Assembly: GCA_964578535.1 (NCBI GenBank)
Contig: CAZODI010000007.1
Span: forward strand, 1 to 64,000
Direction: 5' to 3'
From: PHBD01 sp964578535
GTDB taxonomy: Bacteria; Desulfobacterota; Syntrophia; Syntrophales; PHBD01
Length of the DNA stretch: 64,000 bases
Shown here in pieces: positions 42,148 through 50,719 of this stretch. The notes under the pieces are model-generated. The model had not been told where the DNA came from. It ran no database searches and was given only the letters and a program-made list of their open reading frames with translations. The stretch's first letter is position 1, and each line of letters opens with the position of its first letter. The position numbers and the translations under genes were made by a program.

Positions 42148-44457
42148 CTATTCGTGGGGGAGGCCGAGGAGGGCGAGGAAGGCCGCCTCGTCCAGGACGG
42201 GGACGCCCAGGGTTTCCGCCTTGGCCAGCTTGCTTCCCGGGTCGGCTCCGGCCACGACATAGTCGGTCTTCTTCGAGACGCTGCCGCTGACGCGTCCGCC
42301 GCGGCTTTCGATCATCTCCTTTGCCTCGTCGCGGGTGAATCCGACCAGGGTCCCCGTCAGGACGAAGGCCTTCCCGGAAACGGCGGACGGTTTCGCTTCG
42401 CCGGCGTCTGGCTGGTCCTTCCCGCGAACGTCGGCGGTCCAGGTGAATCCGCACTTCCGGAGCTGCCTGGTCACTTCCCGGAATCCCGGATCATTCAGAA
42501 GCTGTCGAACCCCCGCGGCCGCACCGGGTGAGATCCCCGGGACCTCCCGGAGGTCCCGATCCTCCGCCGCCTGCAGGGCTTCCAGCGATCCGAAGCGCCT
42601 CTCCAGGGCCTCCGCCCGGACGTCCCCCACCTCAGGGACCGCGAAGCAGGAGAGCAGCCGGGAGAGCGGCATTGTCCGCGATCCCTCCTCCGCGGGCGTC
42701 TCCTCCCATCCAACACCCAGTTCCCGCAGATCCGCGATCACCTGCCGGTTGTGCTCCTCGGAGAAAAACGAGGAGATGGAGGCAGCCACCTCGACCCCGA
42801 TGTTCGGGACGAAGCGCAGGGTCTCCACCCGCGCCTCCATCAGGATATCGAGGGATCCAAAGAAAAGGGCCAAGTCCCGGGCCGTGGTCTCTCCCACATC
42901 GGGAATCCCCAGGGCATAGATGAAGCGGGCAAGGGTCGTCCGGCGGCTCCGGGTGACGGCCTGGACCAGGTTCTCCGAGGAGAGGTCCGCCAGCCGGTCC
43001 AGGAGGACCAGGTCCTCCCGCCGGAGCCGGAAGAGATCGGCGGGCGTCTTCACCAGGTCCCGGTCCACGAGCTGGTCCACGAGCTTCTCGCCCAGCCCCT
43101 CGATATCCAGGGCCCGGCGGCTCCCGAAATGCAGCAGGGCGCGCTTGCGCTGGGCCGGGCAGAAGAGGCCGCCGGTGCAGCGGGTGGCCGCCTCCCCGGC
43201 GGCGCGGGCGGTGACGGAGCCGCAGACGGGGCAGTGGCCGGGCATCCGGAATTCCGTCGTCCCCGGCGGGCGCCTGTCCAGGAGGACCGACACGACCTCG
43301 GGAATGACCTCGCCGGCCCGGCGGACGACAACGGTGTCGCCGATACGGACATCCTTCCGGCGGATCTCGTCCTCGTTGTGGAGGGTGGCGTTTGTCACGG
43401 TGGCCCCGCCGACGAAGACGGGCTTCAGCCTCGCCACCGGCGTCAGGACTCCGGTGCGGCCGACGGAGGTGTCGATGCCGACGATCTCCGTAAGGGCCTC
43501 CTGGGCGGGGAACTTGTGGGCCAGGGCCCAGCGCGGCGCCCGGGCCACAGAGCCCACAATCTCCTGGGCCGCCCGGTCGTTCAGCTTATAGACCACGCCG
43601 TCGATGTCGTAGGGGAGCGAATCCCGCCGGGCCAGGATCTCCCGGTAAAAGGCCAGGAGGCCCGGGATCCCGGACACGACCTGGCGCTCCAGGCAGACGG
43701 AAAAGCCCAGGCGGGCCAGGAGGTCCATCGCCTCCGCCTGCGTGGGAGGCAGGTCGAGGCCGTCCGCCCAGTCCAGGGAGTAGGCGAAGAAGGACAGGGG
43801 GCGGGAGGCGGTGACCCGCGAGTCGAGCTGGCGGAGGGAGCCCGCGGCGGCGTTCCGGGGATTGGCAAACTCCTTCTCGCCACGTTCCCGCTGCCCCCGG
43901 TTGAGCTTCGCAAAGTCCTCCCGGAGGAGGATCACCTCCCCGCGGACCTCGAGGCCCCTCGGGACGGTGTTCCCCTGGAGCCGCAGGGGAATCGTGCGGA
44001 CGGTGCGGACGTTGGCCGTCACATCCTCGCCGGTGAAGCCGTCCCCCCGGGTGGATCCGTGGACGAGGACGCCCTCGTCGTACACGAGGCTCACGGCGAG
44101 GCCGTCGAACTTCGGCTCCGCCGTGTAATCAACCGCTTCGACGCCTAAGCGCTCCCGGATCCGCCGGTCGAAGGACTCCACCTCCATGTCGTCGAAGGCG
44201 TTGGACAGGCTCAGCATGGGTGTACGGTGGGTGTAAGAGGGAAACTTGTCGAGCGGCGGGGCGCCCACCCGCCGGGTCGGCGAGTCGGGCGTTGCCAGGT
44301 CGGGGAAGTGCTCCTCGATGTCCACCAGTTCCCGGAGGAGCGCGTCGTACTCGGAATCGGGGATCTCCGGTGCGTCGAGCTGGTAGTAGAGCCGGTTGTG
44401 GCGGTCGATGACCCGGCGCAGCTCCGCGGCCCGTTTGTCCGCCGTTTCCCGGTTCAT
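42148..44457 (-). CDS. ligA: NAD-dependent DNA ligase with an extra HhH unit
   Basis: 769 residues, about 100 longer than typical LigA. Seals DNA nicks with NAD. Domain Ia YYQLDAPEIPDSEYDALLREL, nucleotidyl motif EPKFDGLAVS with the AMP-lysine, OB domain, zinc finger CPVC...C..GLFC (about 410-435), HhH region and a C-terminal BRCT (GKAFVLTGTLVGF onward). Extra length comes from a tandem copy of an HhH segment: FGSLDILMEARVETL to LRELGVGW is repeated as FGSLEALQAAEDRDL to LRKCGFTW before the BRCT. Start ATG 44457 overlaps the upstream stop (ATGA), so translation is coupled to the 89-residue protein. Confidence 0.95.
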   Translation of the reverse strand: MNRETADKRAAELRRVIDRHNRLYYQLDAPEIPDSEYDALLRELVDIEEHFPDLATPDSPTRRVGAPPLDKFPSYTHRTPMLSLSNAFDDMEVESFDRRIRERLGVEAVDYTAEPKFDGLAVSLVYDEGVLVHGSTRGDGFTGEDVTANVRTVRTIPLRLQGNTVPRGLEVRGEVILLREDFAKLNRGQRERGEKEFANPRNAAAGSLRQLDSRVTASRPLSFFAYSLDWADGLDLPPTQAEAMDLLARLGFSVCLERQVVSGIPGLLAFYREILARRDSLPYDIDGVVYKLNDRAAQEIVGSVARAPRWALAHKFPAQEALTEIVGIDTSVGRTGVLTPVARLKPVFVGGATVTNATLHNEDEIRRKDVRIGDTVVVRRAGEVIPEVVSVLLDRRPPGTTEFRMPGHCPVCGSVTARAAGEAATRCTGGLFCPAQRKRALLHFGSRRALDIEGLGEKLVDQLVDRDLVKTPADLFRLRREDLVLLDRLADLSSENLVQAVTRSRRTTLARFIYALGIPDVGETTARDLALFFGSLDILMEARVETLRFVPNIGVEVAASISSFFSEEHNRQVIADLRELGVGWEETPAEEGSRTMPLSRLLSCFAVPEVGDVRAEALERRFGSLEALQAAEDRDLREVPGISPGAAAGVRQLLNDPGFREVTRQLRKCGFTWTADVRGKDQPDAGEAKPSAVSGKAFVLTGTLVGFTRDEAKEMIESRGGRVSGSVSKKTDYVVAGADPGSKLAKAETLGVPVLDEAAFLALLGLPHE

Positions 44458-44723
44458 TTCACCCGTCTCAGGAGGGGGCCGGCCTTGGGGGGCTTCGGCG
44501 CGGCGGGTTTCTCGTCTTTCCGCTTCATGATCTGGTCGTTGAAAATCTGGTTTTTCGCACGGACGGCGTTGATGATGAAGAAGACGACAACGGCCCGCTC
44601 CCACTCGCGGCTGGGCTCGAAGTGCTCCATCCGGGTCTTGTATTTCTCCCAGAGGGAGGCGAGGGACGCCTCGTCCAGGGAGAGGATCGTATCGGCAATT
44701 TTATCGAGGGATTTCTCCAGCAT
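44454..44723 (-). CDS. Small helical protein of unknown function coupled to ligA
   Basis: 89 residues from ATG 44723 (MLEKSLDKIADTILSLDEAS), chosen for the AAAGGCAGGA site; an earlier ATG at 44795 has none. Mostly helical: LASLWEKYKTRMEHFEPSREW, then hydrophobic VVVFFIINAV, then a basic Pro-rich tail. The hydrophobic part is too short for a confident membrane helix. Stop overlaps the ligA start by four bases. Function unknown. Confidence 0.7.
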   Translation of the reverse strand: MLEKSLDKIADTILSLDEASLASLWEKYKTRMEHFEPSREWERAVVVFFIINAVRAKNQIFNDQIMKRKDEKPAAPKPPKAGPLLRRVK

Positions 44724-44925
44724 GGTCCTGCCTTTTCCCGTTTTCTGCGGATGATCGGGCATTCTATCGGGGCCGCCGGGGATTGTCAAAAACAAATGCG
44801 GCAGTCGACACGCGGGTACGATTATTGGTGCCGTCCATTCGGTGATAGGTCCATCTCACGTTAGGTTGAAAGGCCTTTACTCCGGAGTTTGGCTGTGGTT
44901 TAATCCCGGCCCGAAAGGGGGTTCC

Positions 44926-45138
44926 ATGGTCAGGCTTTCCGACGGGAGCGAATTCTGTCGCGTGTGCAACCAAAAACCTTCCGTGGTCCTGTGCGACGGC
45001 TGCGAGAAGGCTCTTTGCACGGACTGCCGGAAGTTCGACCTCTGGGGCTACGGATGCGGCCACGTGGACACGAAGGTGTTCTGCGAGGCCTGCGCCCGGG
45101 ATCCCCGCATCAATCCCTACGGCGGCTGCATTGACTGA
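44926..45138 (+). CDS. Small Cys-rich zinc-finger-like protein
   Basis: 70 residues from ATG 44926 behind AAGGGGG. Cysteines are paired as zinc ligands: CRVC, CDGC, CTDC, CGH and CEAC, resembling a treble-clef or B-box fold with two zinc ions. No membrane or signal segment. Overlaps the region just before the YihY fusion gene, with which it is probably co-transcribed. Function unknown; protein or RNA binding is possible. Confidence 0.7.
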   Translation: MVRLSDGSEFCRVCNQKPSVVLCDGCEKALCTDCRKFDLWGYGCGHVDTKVFCEACARDPRINPYGGCID

Positions 45139-45154
45139 GGGCGTGCGGGCGCCC

Positions 45155-46693
45155 ATGCCCGAAGAGGGACCCACCAACGGCTCGCACCGCTCGCGCTCCA
45201 TTTTGCATCAGGTCCAGCTGAGGCTTGCCAGCGCCTGGGACATCCTCGTGGACTCGGTGATCAACTACCAGAACAACGGGGATGTGAACCAGGCGGCGGC
45301 CATCGCCTTTTACGCCATCCTCTCCTTTCTTCCTCTATTCATCCTCACGTTCCTGACGGCGGGTTATTTTTTCAGCTCCTATCCCGAGGTGCAGCGGCAG
45401 TTCATAGAAGGAATCCAGCGTTTTCATCCCTACTTCACGGGGGACATCCTGATCCAGCTCGGGCAGCTGGACGAAAAGAGCCAGCTTCTGGGCTGGGTGG
45501 GCTTCATCACGCTGATCTGGTTCTCCTCCATGATCTTCGGGGCCGCGGAGACGGCCTTCAACCTGATCTACCGGACGAAGACGATCCGGAACTACGTGGT
45601 TTCGAAGCTGCTGTCCTTCGCCATGATCCCGGCGGCCTGGGCCGTCGGCATCCTGAGCGTGGGGATCACGACCATCGCCACCATCGTGGCCAGCCAGCCG
45701 GTCCTGGCAGACAGCCTTTTCACCCACCTGCCGATCCTGAAGGGTGTCCTGTTCCGATATGTCCTCCCTTACATTGTCACGGTGATCTTCTTCACCCTGG
45801 TCTACAAGGTCATCCCGGTGAACAAAATCTCCCTGGGGCTGGCCTTTACGGGAAGCGCCGTCTTTTCGGCCCTGATGGAGGTGGCGAAGCACTTCTTCGC
45901 CTGGTACATCGCGAACTACACCCGATACGACATCATCTTCGGCTCCCTGCAGACGGTGGTCGTCCTGATCATCTGGGTGTTCTACGTGGCCCTGATCTTC
46001 CTGTTCTGCGCCGAGCTGATGGCCTCCTACCGGCGCCGGGACCTGATTCTCATCGAGCGGGCCATCCTGAAGCCGGGTGGCCCCGGGATGAAGGTGTGGG
46101 AGAGGCTCTTCCGCCGCTTCGGCCGCATCTATCCGCAGGGAGGGGTCATCTTCCAGGAAGGCGACGAGGGGCGTGACATGTACTTCGTCCTGGCCGGCCG
46201 GATTCGTCTGGAGAAGAAGGCCAGCCGGGTCCGGAAGGTACTGGCGGAACTGGGGCCCGGCGAATACTTCGGCGAGATGGCCGCCCTTCTTGAGGCTCCC
46301 CGGACCGCCACGGCCAACGCCGTGGAGGAAAGCGATGTGGCCGTCATCGACGGTGGGACCCTTCGCCGCCTCCTCCGGCAAAACGACGAGATGTCGATGT
46401 TCATGATGAAGGAGTTTGCCCAGCGGATCCGCCGCACCGACGCGCTCGTGGACGAGCTTTCCCAATGGTGGCTTCGCCTGGTGGCCATTCTCTACCTGAC
46501 CCGCTCCTGGCCCATTTCTTCGGATGTGGATCCGGCGACGGAGATCGCCGCCTGCTCCGGTAGGGATCCCGAGGAGATACGGGATGTTCTGTCGGGTCTC
46601 GCCCAGGATGGAGTGGTCGATATCCGGGACGGGCACGTAACCGGATTCGATCCGGGGCGGGCGTGGGAGGTCAGCAGCACGCACATATACTGA
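45155..46693 (+). CDS. YihY/BrkB membrane protein fused to a cyclic-nucleotide-binding domain
   Basis: 512 residues from ATG 45155 (TTG 45131 is an upstream alternative without a ribosome site). Residues about 30-290 form a six-helix YihY/BrkB domain: AAAIAFYAILSFLPLFILTF, the second WVGFITLIWFSSMIFGAAE, the last VVVLIIWVFYVALIFLFCAE. From about 310 there is a cNMP-binding beta barrel: GGVIFQEGDEGRDMYFVLAG, then GEMAALLEAPRTATA with the Glu and Arg that bind the cyclic phosphate in CRP. A C-terminal helical part (about 430-512) looks like a winged helix. YihY proteins are of uncertain function; this fusion implies control by a small ligand at the inner membrane. Confidence 0.85.
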   Translation: MPEEGPTNGSHRSRSILHQVQLRLASAWDILVDSVINYQNNGDVNQAAAIAFYAILSFLPLFILTFLTAGYFFSSYPEVQRQFIEGIQRFHPYFTGDILIQLGQLDEKSQLLGWVGFITLIWFSSMIFGAAETAFNLIYRTKTIRNYVVSKLLSFAMIPAAWAVGILSVGITTIATIVASQPVLADSLFTHLPILKGVLFRYVLPYIVTVIFFTLVYKVIPVNKISLGLAFTGSAVFSALMEVAKHFFAWYIANYTRYDIIFGSLQTVVVLIIWVFYVALIFLFCAELMASYRRRDLILIERAILKPGGPGMKVWERLFRRFGRIYPQGGVIFQEGDEGRDMYFVLAGRIRLEKKASRVRKVLAELGPGEYFGEMAALLEAPRTATANAVEESDVAVIDGGTLRRLLRQNDEMSMFMMKEFAQRIRRTDALVDELSQWWLRLVAILYLTRSWPISSDVDPATEIAACSGRDPEEIRDVLSGLAQDGVVDIRDGHVTGFDPGRAWEVSSTHIY

Positions 46694-46734
46694 CGGAACG
46701 TTGAAAAACGATTGCATAGGACGGAGGAACGGCG

Positions 46735-47568
46735 ATGGAGATGCCGGCGGAACGGTGGCTTGAAATCAATGGACTTTCGTTTCGGTATCTCGACTGGGGG
46801 GGAGAGGAACTGCCCTTCCTGGTTCTGCTTCATGGGATCGGCGACAGCGCCCATGTCTGGGACCTCTTTGCCCGGGAGGCCCGCCGTCACTTCCGCGTTG
46901 TCGCCCTGGATCAGCGGGGCCATGGCAGGAGCGGCTGGCCGAGGCCTGCGGCGTACCGCCTGAACGACTATGTGGGCGACCTGGAGGCGGTGGTCGAGCG
47001 CCTCGCTCCCCCGAACCTGATCCTCATGGGGCACTCCATGGGAGCCCTTCACGCCACGGCCTTTGCCGCCCGGCATCCCGGCAGAGCGGCGGGGCTGGTC
47101 CACGTGGACATCGAGCCCTGCCCGCCACCCTGGAACAAGAAATACCTGACGGGTCTCTACCGCGACCTCCCCGATTCGTACGAATCGGTCGACGCATTCG
47201 TGAGCCGGCGGATGGAAAACAGCGCCCATGCCGACCGGACGCGCCTCCTTGCTCTGTCACCCCACAACCTGCGGGAGGAGAGCGGCCGGTATCACGCCCT
47301 CAGCGATCGCGAGGTTTACGCCCACTTCGACCCGGACTACGACCTGCGGGCCGTGCTGCCTCGCATCGCCTGCCCGGTCCTGGTCGTCCGCGGCGAGGAC
47401 AGCCTGGTCCTCCCCCGGGAGCCGGCGGAGGAGATGCGCCGGAGCCTGCCGCGCGGTTTCCTGGCGGAGATTCCCCGGGCGGCCCACCCCGTTCACACGG
47501 ACAACCCCGAGGCATTCCGGGAGGCGGTGTTCCGATTTTTGGCGGATCACGGCCTGCTGGTCCGCTGA
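46735..47568 (+). CDS. Alpha/beta hydrolase
   Basis: 277 residues. Alpha/beta fold with oxyanion block LLHGIGDSAHVWD, DQRGHGRSGWPRP, nucleophile elbow GHSMGA (Ser about 102), acid in VRGEDS (about 223) and His in RAAHPVH (about 248), so the catalytic triad is complete. No signal peptide. ATG 46735 is 41 bases after the YihY fusion. Substrate unknown; esterase or C-C hydrolase are possible. Confidence 0.85.
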   Translation: MEMPAERWLEINGLSFRYLDWGGEELPFLVLLHGIGDSAHVWDLFAREARRHFRVVALDQRGHGRSGWPRPAAYRLNDYVGDLEAVVERLAPPNLILMGHSMGALHATAFAARHPGRAAGLVHVDIEPCPPPWNKKYLTGLYRDLPDSYESVDAFVSRRMENSAHADRTRLLALSPHNLREESGRYHALSDREVYAHFDPDYDLRAVLPRIACPVLVVRGEDSLVLPREPAEEMRRSLPRGFLAEIPRAAHPVHTDNPEAFREAVFRFLADHGLLVR

Positions 47569-47625
47569 CCACACACTTCCGGACCGGTCCGGGAGGTCAT
47601 CCCTCACCCGTATTCCACGGTTTTC

Positions 47626-50600
47626 CTACCACATGTAGCGCATGTCGATGGTCAAGGCATGGCTGGTCTGCCTCGACTTCAGCTCGCCGGCCCAGGCGAG
47701 GGAAAAGGTGAAGGCGTCGGTGATCTTTCCCGTCAACCCCAGGGAGAAGATGCCGCTGTTCCGCCCGATCGTGTCGGAATAGACCGTGAAGGACCCCGCG
47801 TCGGCCCCGGCGAAGCGGGCGTTCAGGACCGTCTCGTCGGTTCCGAACTCGCGGACCCAGCGGGCGGAGAGCCTGGGGGTGAGGGAGAAGGATTCCCCGA
47901 CCGTAAAGGTCCTGGCAAGCTGGAGGCCGAGGGTGCCCTGGAGGAAGGTAGCGTCTTCGGCCTCCGCATCGAGGTTCAGGGAATCGGCGCCGGTCTCCGT
48001 GAACGCGCTCCGGTGGTGCCGGAGGGCCAGGACGGAGGCGAAGGGCGTGATCTCGAATCCCCCAAGCGATGCCCTGTACCCGCCCTCGACGGAGGCGCCG
48101 AGTTCGTAGCCGCTGTACGAAGCCGCGGCGGTGCGGGAAACGGTTCCGAAGGAGATGGAGCGGGTGGTGTCGTAGCCGTTCCGGGTGAAGGAGAGGCCCC
48201 CGTCGGCGCACCATGGTCCGCTTCTCCAGGTTCCATAGAGGGCTGCCTGATAGCTTTCTTCGCTTCCGGAGTCGCCGAGGTCCGGGAAGTCCACGTCCGT
48301 CTTCGAATACCCGAGGGCGACGCCGGTCCGGAAGCCTCCGCGGACGAGGAGGTCGACGCCGGTGACGAAGCCCCGGACGGTGTAATCGTACCGGGAGGCG
48401 ATGTCTTCTCCGTCACGGTTTCCCTTGGCCCCGTAGCCCCGGATCCAGAGGCCGAAGGGATAGATGATTTGTCCCGCAGCGCCGGCCAGGGCGAGGACGG
48501 CATCGGAGAAGGAGGATCCGCTCATGGCGGAGATCGGGGGGGCGTCTCCGGCGAAGGCCCCGGCGGCCTTCTCCGGAGAGGGTGCATCCTGCGGAAAGAG
48601 GCTCCGGAAAAACGAGGCGTGCCTGACGGCGTCGATGGCGGGATAGGCGGTGTGGCTGGCGCCGCCCAGCCGGTTGAAGGCGGCCCTGGCCTTCGTGTAA
48701 TCGAGGGTATGAAGGGAATCGAAGACAGTAAGGAGGTTCCCCGAGGCGGTCTCCCAGGCGCCGTCGAGGTATGTCGAGACGGCCCGTTCGTTCCGGGTCA
48801 GGGCGGCCCGGATGAGGGCGGACCGGAGCATGATATAGGCGTCACAGGCGTCATAATAGACCCGGGCGTCCGACAGGCCGTAGTCCATGCTGACGGAGTC
48901 GAACGTTCCCGTGAGGCCGTTCGTCGTGTCGATGATCCGGTATCGGACGCCGTACTTCATGCCCCGGGGGTCGAGCGACACCGTGGCTCCGGACTCGATG
49001 GTCGCCGTATTGGAGACGATATGCGCAAAGGTGCCGTCGGCTTTGAGGGTGGGCCGATAGGTGGAGCCGGATCCGAAGGCCATCGTTCCCTTGATATCCA
49101 GGATGCCGTCCTCGATGCGAATCATCTTCCCGCCCTTGAAGTCCCCGTCTACGGTCCAGGTGCCGGTGCCCGTCTTGGTCAGATACTCGAAGTTGACGAT
49201 GGAGCCCTTCGCGATTTCACCCGCGCCGTCGAGGAAGATCCGGTCCGCCGTACCGTTGACGAGCTCCGGGTCCGTATCGTCCGCGTCGTCGCCGTCCACG
49301 CTTCCGGAGATCTTCGATCCGCTCCTCAGGATGACGGTGTCGTCGCCCTCGCCCATGGTGATGGCCGGTCCCTGCTCCGCTGAGATCGTGCCGGCGTTGT
49401 CGACCAGGTCGTTGCCCGAGCCCCAGAAGCGGACGGCGGCGTAGGTATATTGGGGATCGAATTCCCCCACGCTCCGGATAACACCGGTGGCGGCGTTGTA
49501 AAGTGTACGGTCTCCGTCCCCCCAGAACATGACGACCCCTAACCCTCCCGGCCCGGATATGAGGCCTCTGTTGATCATGCTTCCGGCATTCCGCATCAGA
49601 GCTGTGGCAGCTCCATCGGAGAGCAGCTTTCCTGTTTCGTTGTTGATCAAAAGACCGCGGCCGATCGCAACAGCGTCTCCTGTTCCTCCCTGGATGAGGT
49701 TGTCGTTGATTATCGTTACGAAATGCTCACTGCCGTTGACCCAGATGCCATCCTGACCGCCGTGTATGGTGCCGGTGTTGTGTATGGTTCCGCCGACAAT
49801 GTCGATGGCATTGTAATCAGCGGTGATTTCCCCCTCATTTTCGATCAGGCTGTCCGTTCCGAGGCTGACCCCCCATTTGCCGGAGATCGTTCCCCCCTGA
49901 TCATTATACAGCTTGTTCCCGGTGCCCGGCAGGTAGATGGCACGGCTGAAACCCTCCGGTGGATTGGATGCCTCAATTTTTCCGCTGTTTTCGACCGTTA
50001 TGTTCTTTGATGAAGTCGAGCCGTAGATGACTGTCGAACCGGGTTGACCGGTAAACCCGTTAGCGGACAAGGTTCCACCAGCACGATTGACAATGCGGCC
50101 TGACGACATCATAAAGATGGTATATCCTTCACTGCTGTTGATCGTTCCGCTGTTGTCCAGGGTGAGATCGCCTTCCGCATAAATTGCAGCATACTTGCCT
50201 CTGATCGTGCCTCCGGCGTTGTTGGTGATGCTGCCGCTCCGCATGACGATCGCATACCCGGTTGAAGAAATCGTTCCACTGTTGCTGACCGAGCCGTTCA
50301 GCGCATTTGTAGATGTGCCGTTTGCATAGAGGTTGAAGTTGATCGCCCGGCTGCTTGTGCCCGTGCTTGCAACCGTGCTTCCGGCCGCCACATTGACGTT
50401 CCAGCCGGCGGTCTTGCCCCAGAGGGCGTAGGAGCCGCTCGACGTGACGGATCCCGTGGACGTCACGTAGGCCTGCTTCGTCTCCGCCCCGCTTTCGGCG
50501 GCCAGGTTGACTCCCTCTGTGCGGGCGCCGTCGATCACGACGTCCGCGGAGGCGGGAGCCGCCGTCATGAGAGTGACCGCCACAGGCATGATCAGGCCGA

Positions 50601-50655
50601 AGAGGAGAAGAAAGCGGGACGGGCAATGAAACGGAAAACAATGGAGCCCTTTCAT
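47626..50655 (-). CDS. Autotransporter (type Va) with beta-helical passenger
   Basis: 1009 residues. Signal peptide about 1-37 (LLLFGLIMPVAVTLMTAAPASA). The passenger (to about 640) is rich in short repeats of the form N-x-G-T-I (for example NSGTISS, NNAGGTIRGKYAAIY), typical of a beta helix. The last 280 residues form an autotransporter barrel, ending on an aromatic residue (LTIDMRYMW). Start ATG 50655 has AAAGGA 7 bases upstream; TTG 50676 is an unlikely alternative. It follows the TpsA gene by 64 bases, so it is probably in the same operon. Confidence 0.88.
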   Translation of the reverse strand: MKGLHCFPFHCPSRFLLLFGLIMPVAVTLMTAAPASADVVIDGARTEGVNLAAESGAETKQAYVTSTGSVTSSGSYALWGKTAGWNVNVAAGSTVASTGTSSRAINFNLYANGTSTNALNGSVSNSGTISSTGYAIVMRSGSITNNAGGTIRGKYAAIYAEGDLTLDNSGTINSSEGYTIFMMSSGRIVNRAGGTLSANGFTGQPGSTVIYGSTSSKNITVENSGKIEASNPPEGFSRAIYLPGTGNKLYNDQGGTISGKWGVSLGTDSLIENEGEITADYNAIDIVGGTIHNTGTIHGGQDGIWVNGSEHFVTIINDNLIQGGTGDAVAIGRGLLINNETGKLLSDGAATALMRNAGSMINRGLISGPGGLGVVMFWGDGDRTLYNAATGVIRSVGEFDPQYTYAAVRFWGSGNDLVDNAGTISAEQGPAITMGEGDDTVILRSGSKISGSVDGDDADDTDPELVNGTADRIFLDGAGEIAKGSIVNFEYLTKTGTGTWTVDGDFKGGKMIRIEDGILDIKGTMAFGSGSTYRPTLKADGTFAHIVSNTATIESGATVSLDPRGMKYGVRYRIIDTTNGLTGTFDSVSMDYGLSDARVYYDACDAYIMLRSALIRAALTRNERAVSTYLDGAWETASGNLLTVFDSLHTLDYTKARAAFNRLGGASHTAYPAIDAVRHASFFRSLFPQDAPSPEKAAGAFAGDAPPISAMSGSSFSDAVLALAGAAGQIIYPFGLWIRGYGAKGNRDGEDIASRYDYTVRGFVTGVDLLVRGGFRTGVALGYSKTDVDFPDLGDSGSEESYQAALYGTWRSGPWCADGGLSFTRNGYDTTRSISFGTVSRTAAASYSGYELGASVEGGYRASLGGFEITPFASVLALRHHRSAFTETGADSLNLDAEAEDATFLQGTLGLQLARTFTVGESFSLTPRLSARWVREFGTDETVLNARFAGADAGSFTVYSDTIGRNSGIFSLGLTGKITDAFTFSLAWAGELKSRQTSHALTIDMRYMW

Positions 50656-50719
50656 GGATGATTCCTTTGCTCGCAAGACCGGGTACCCGGCCGGTTTTCA
50701 AATCCGGCCGGGACGCGTT

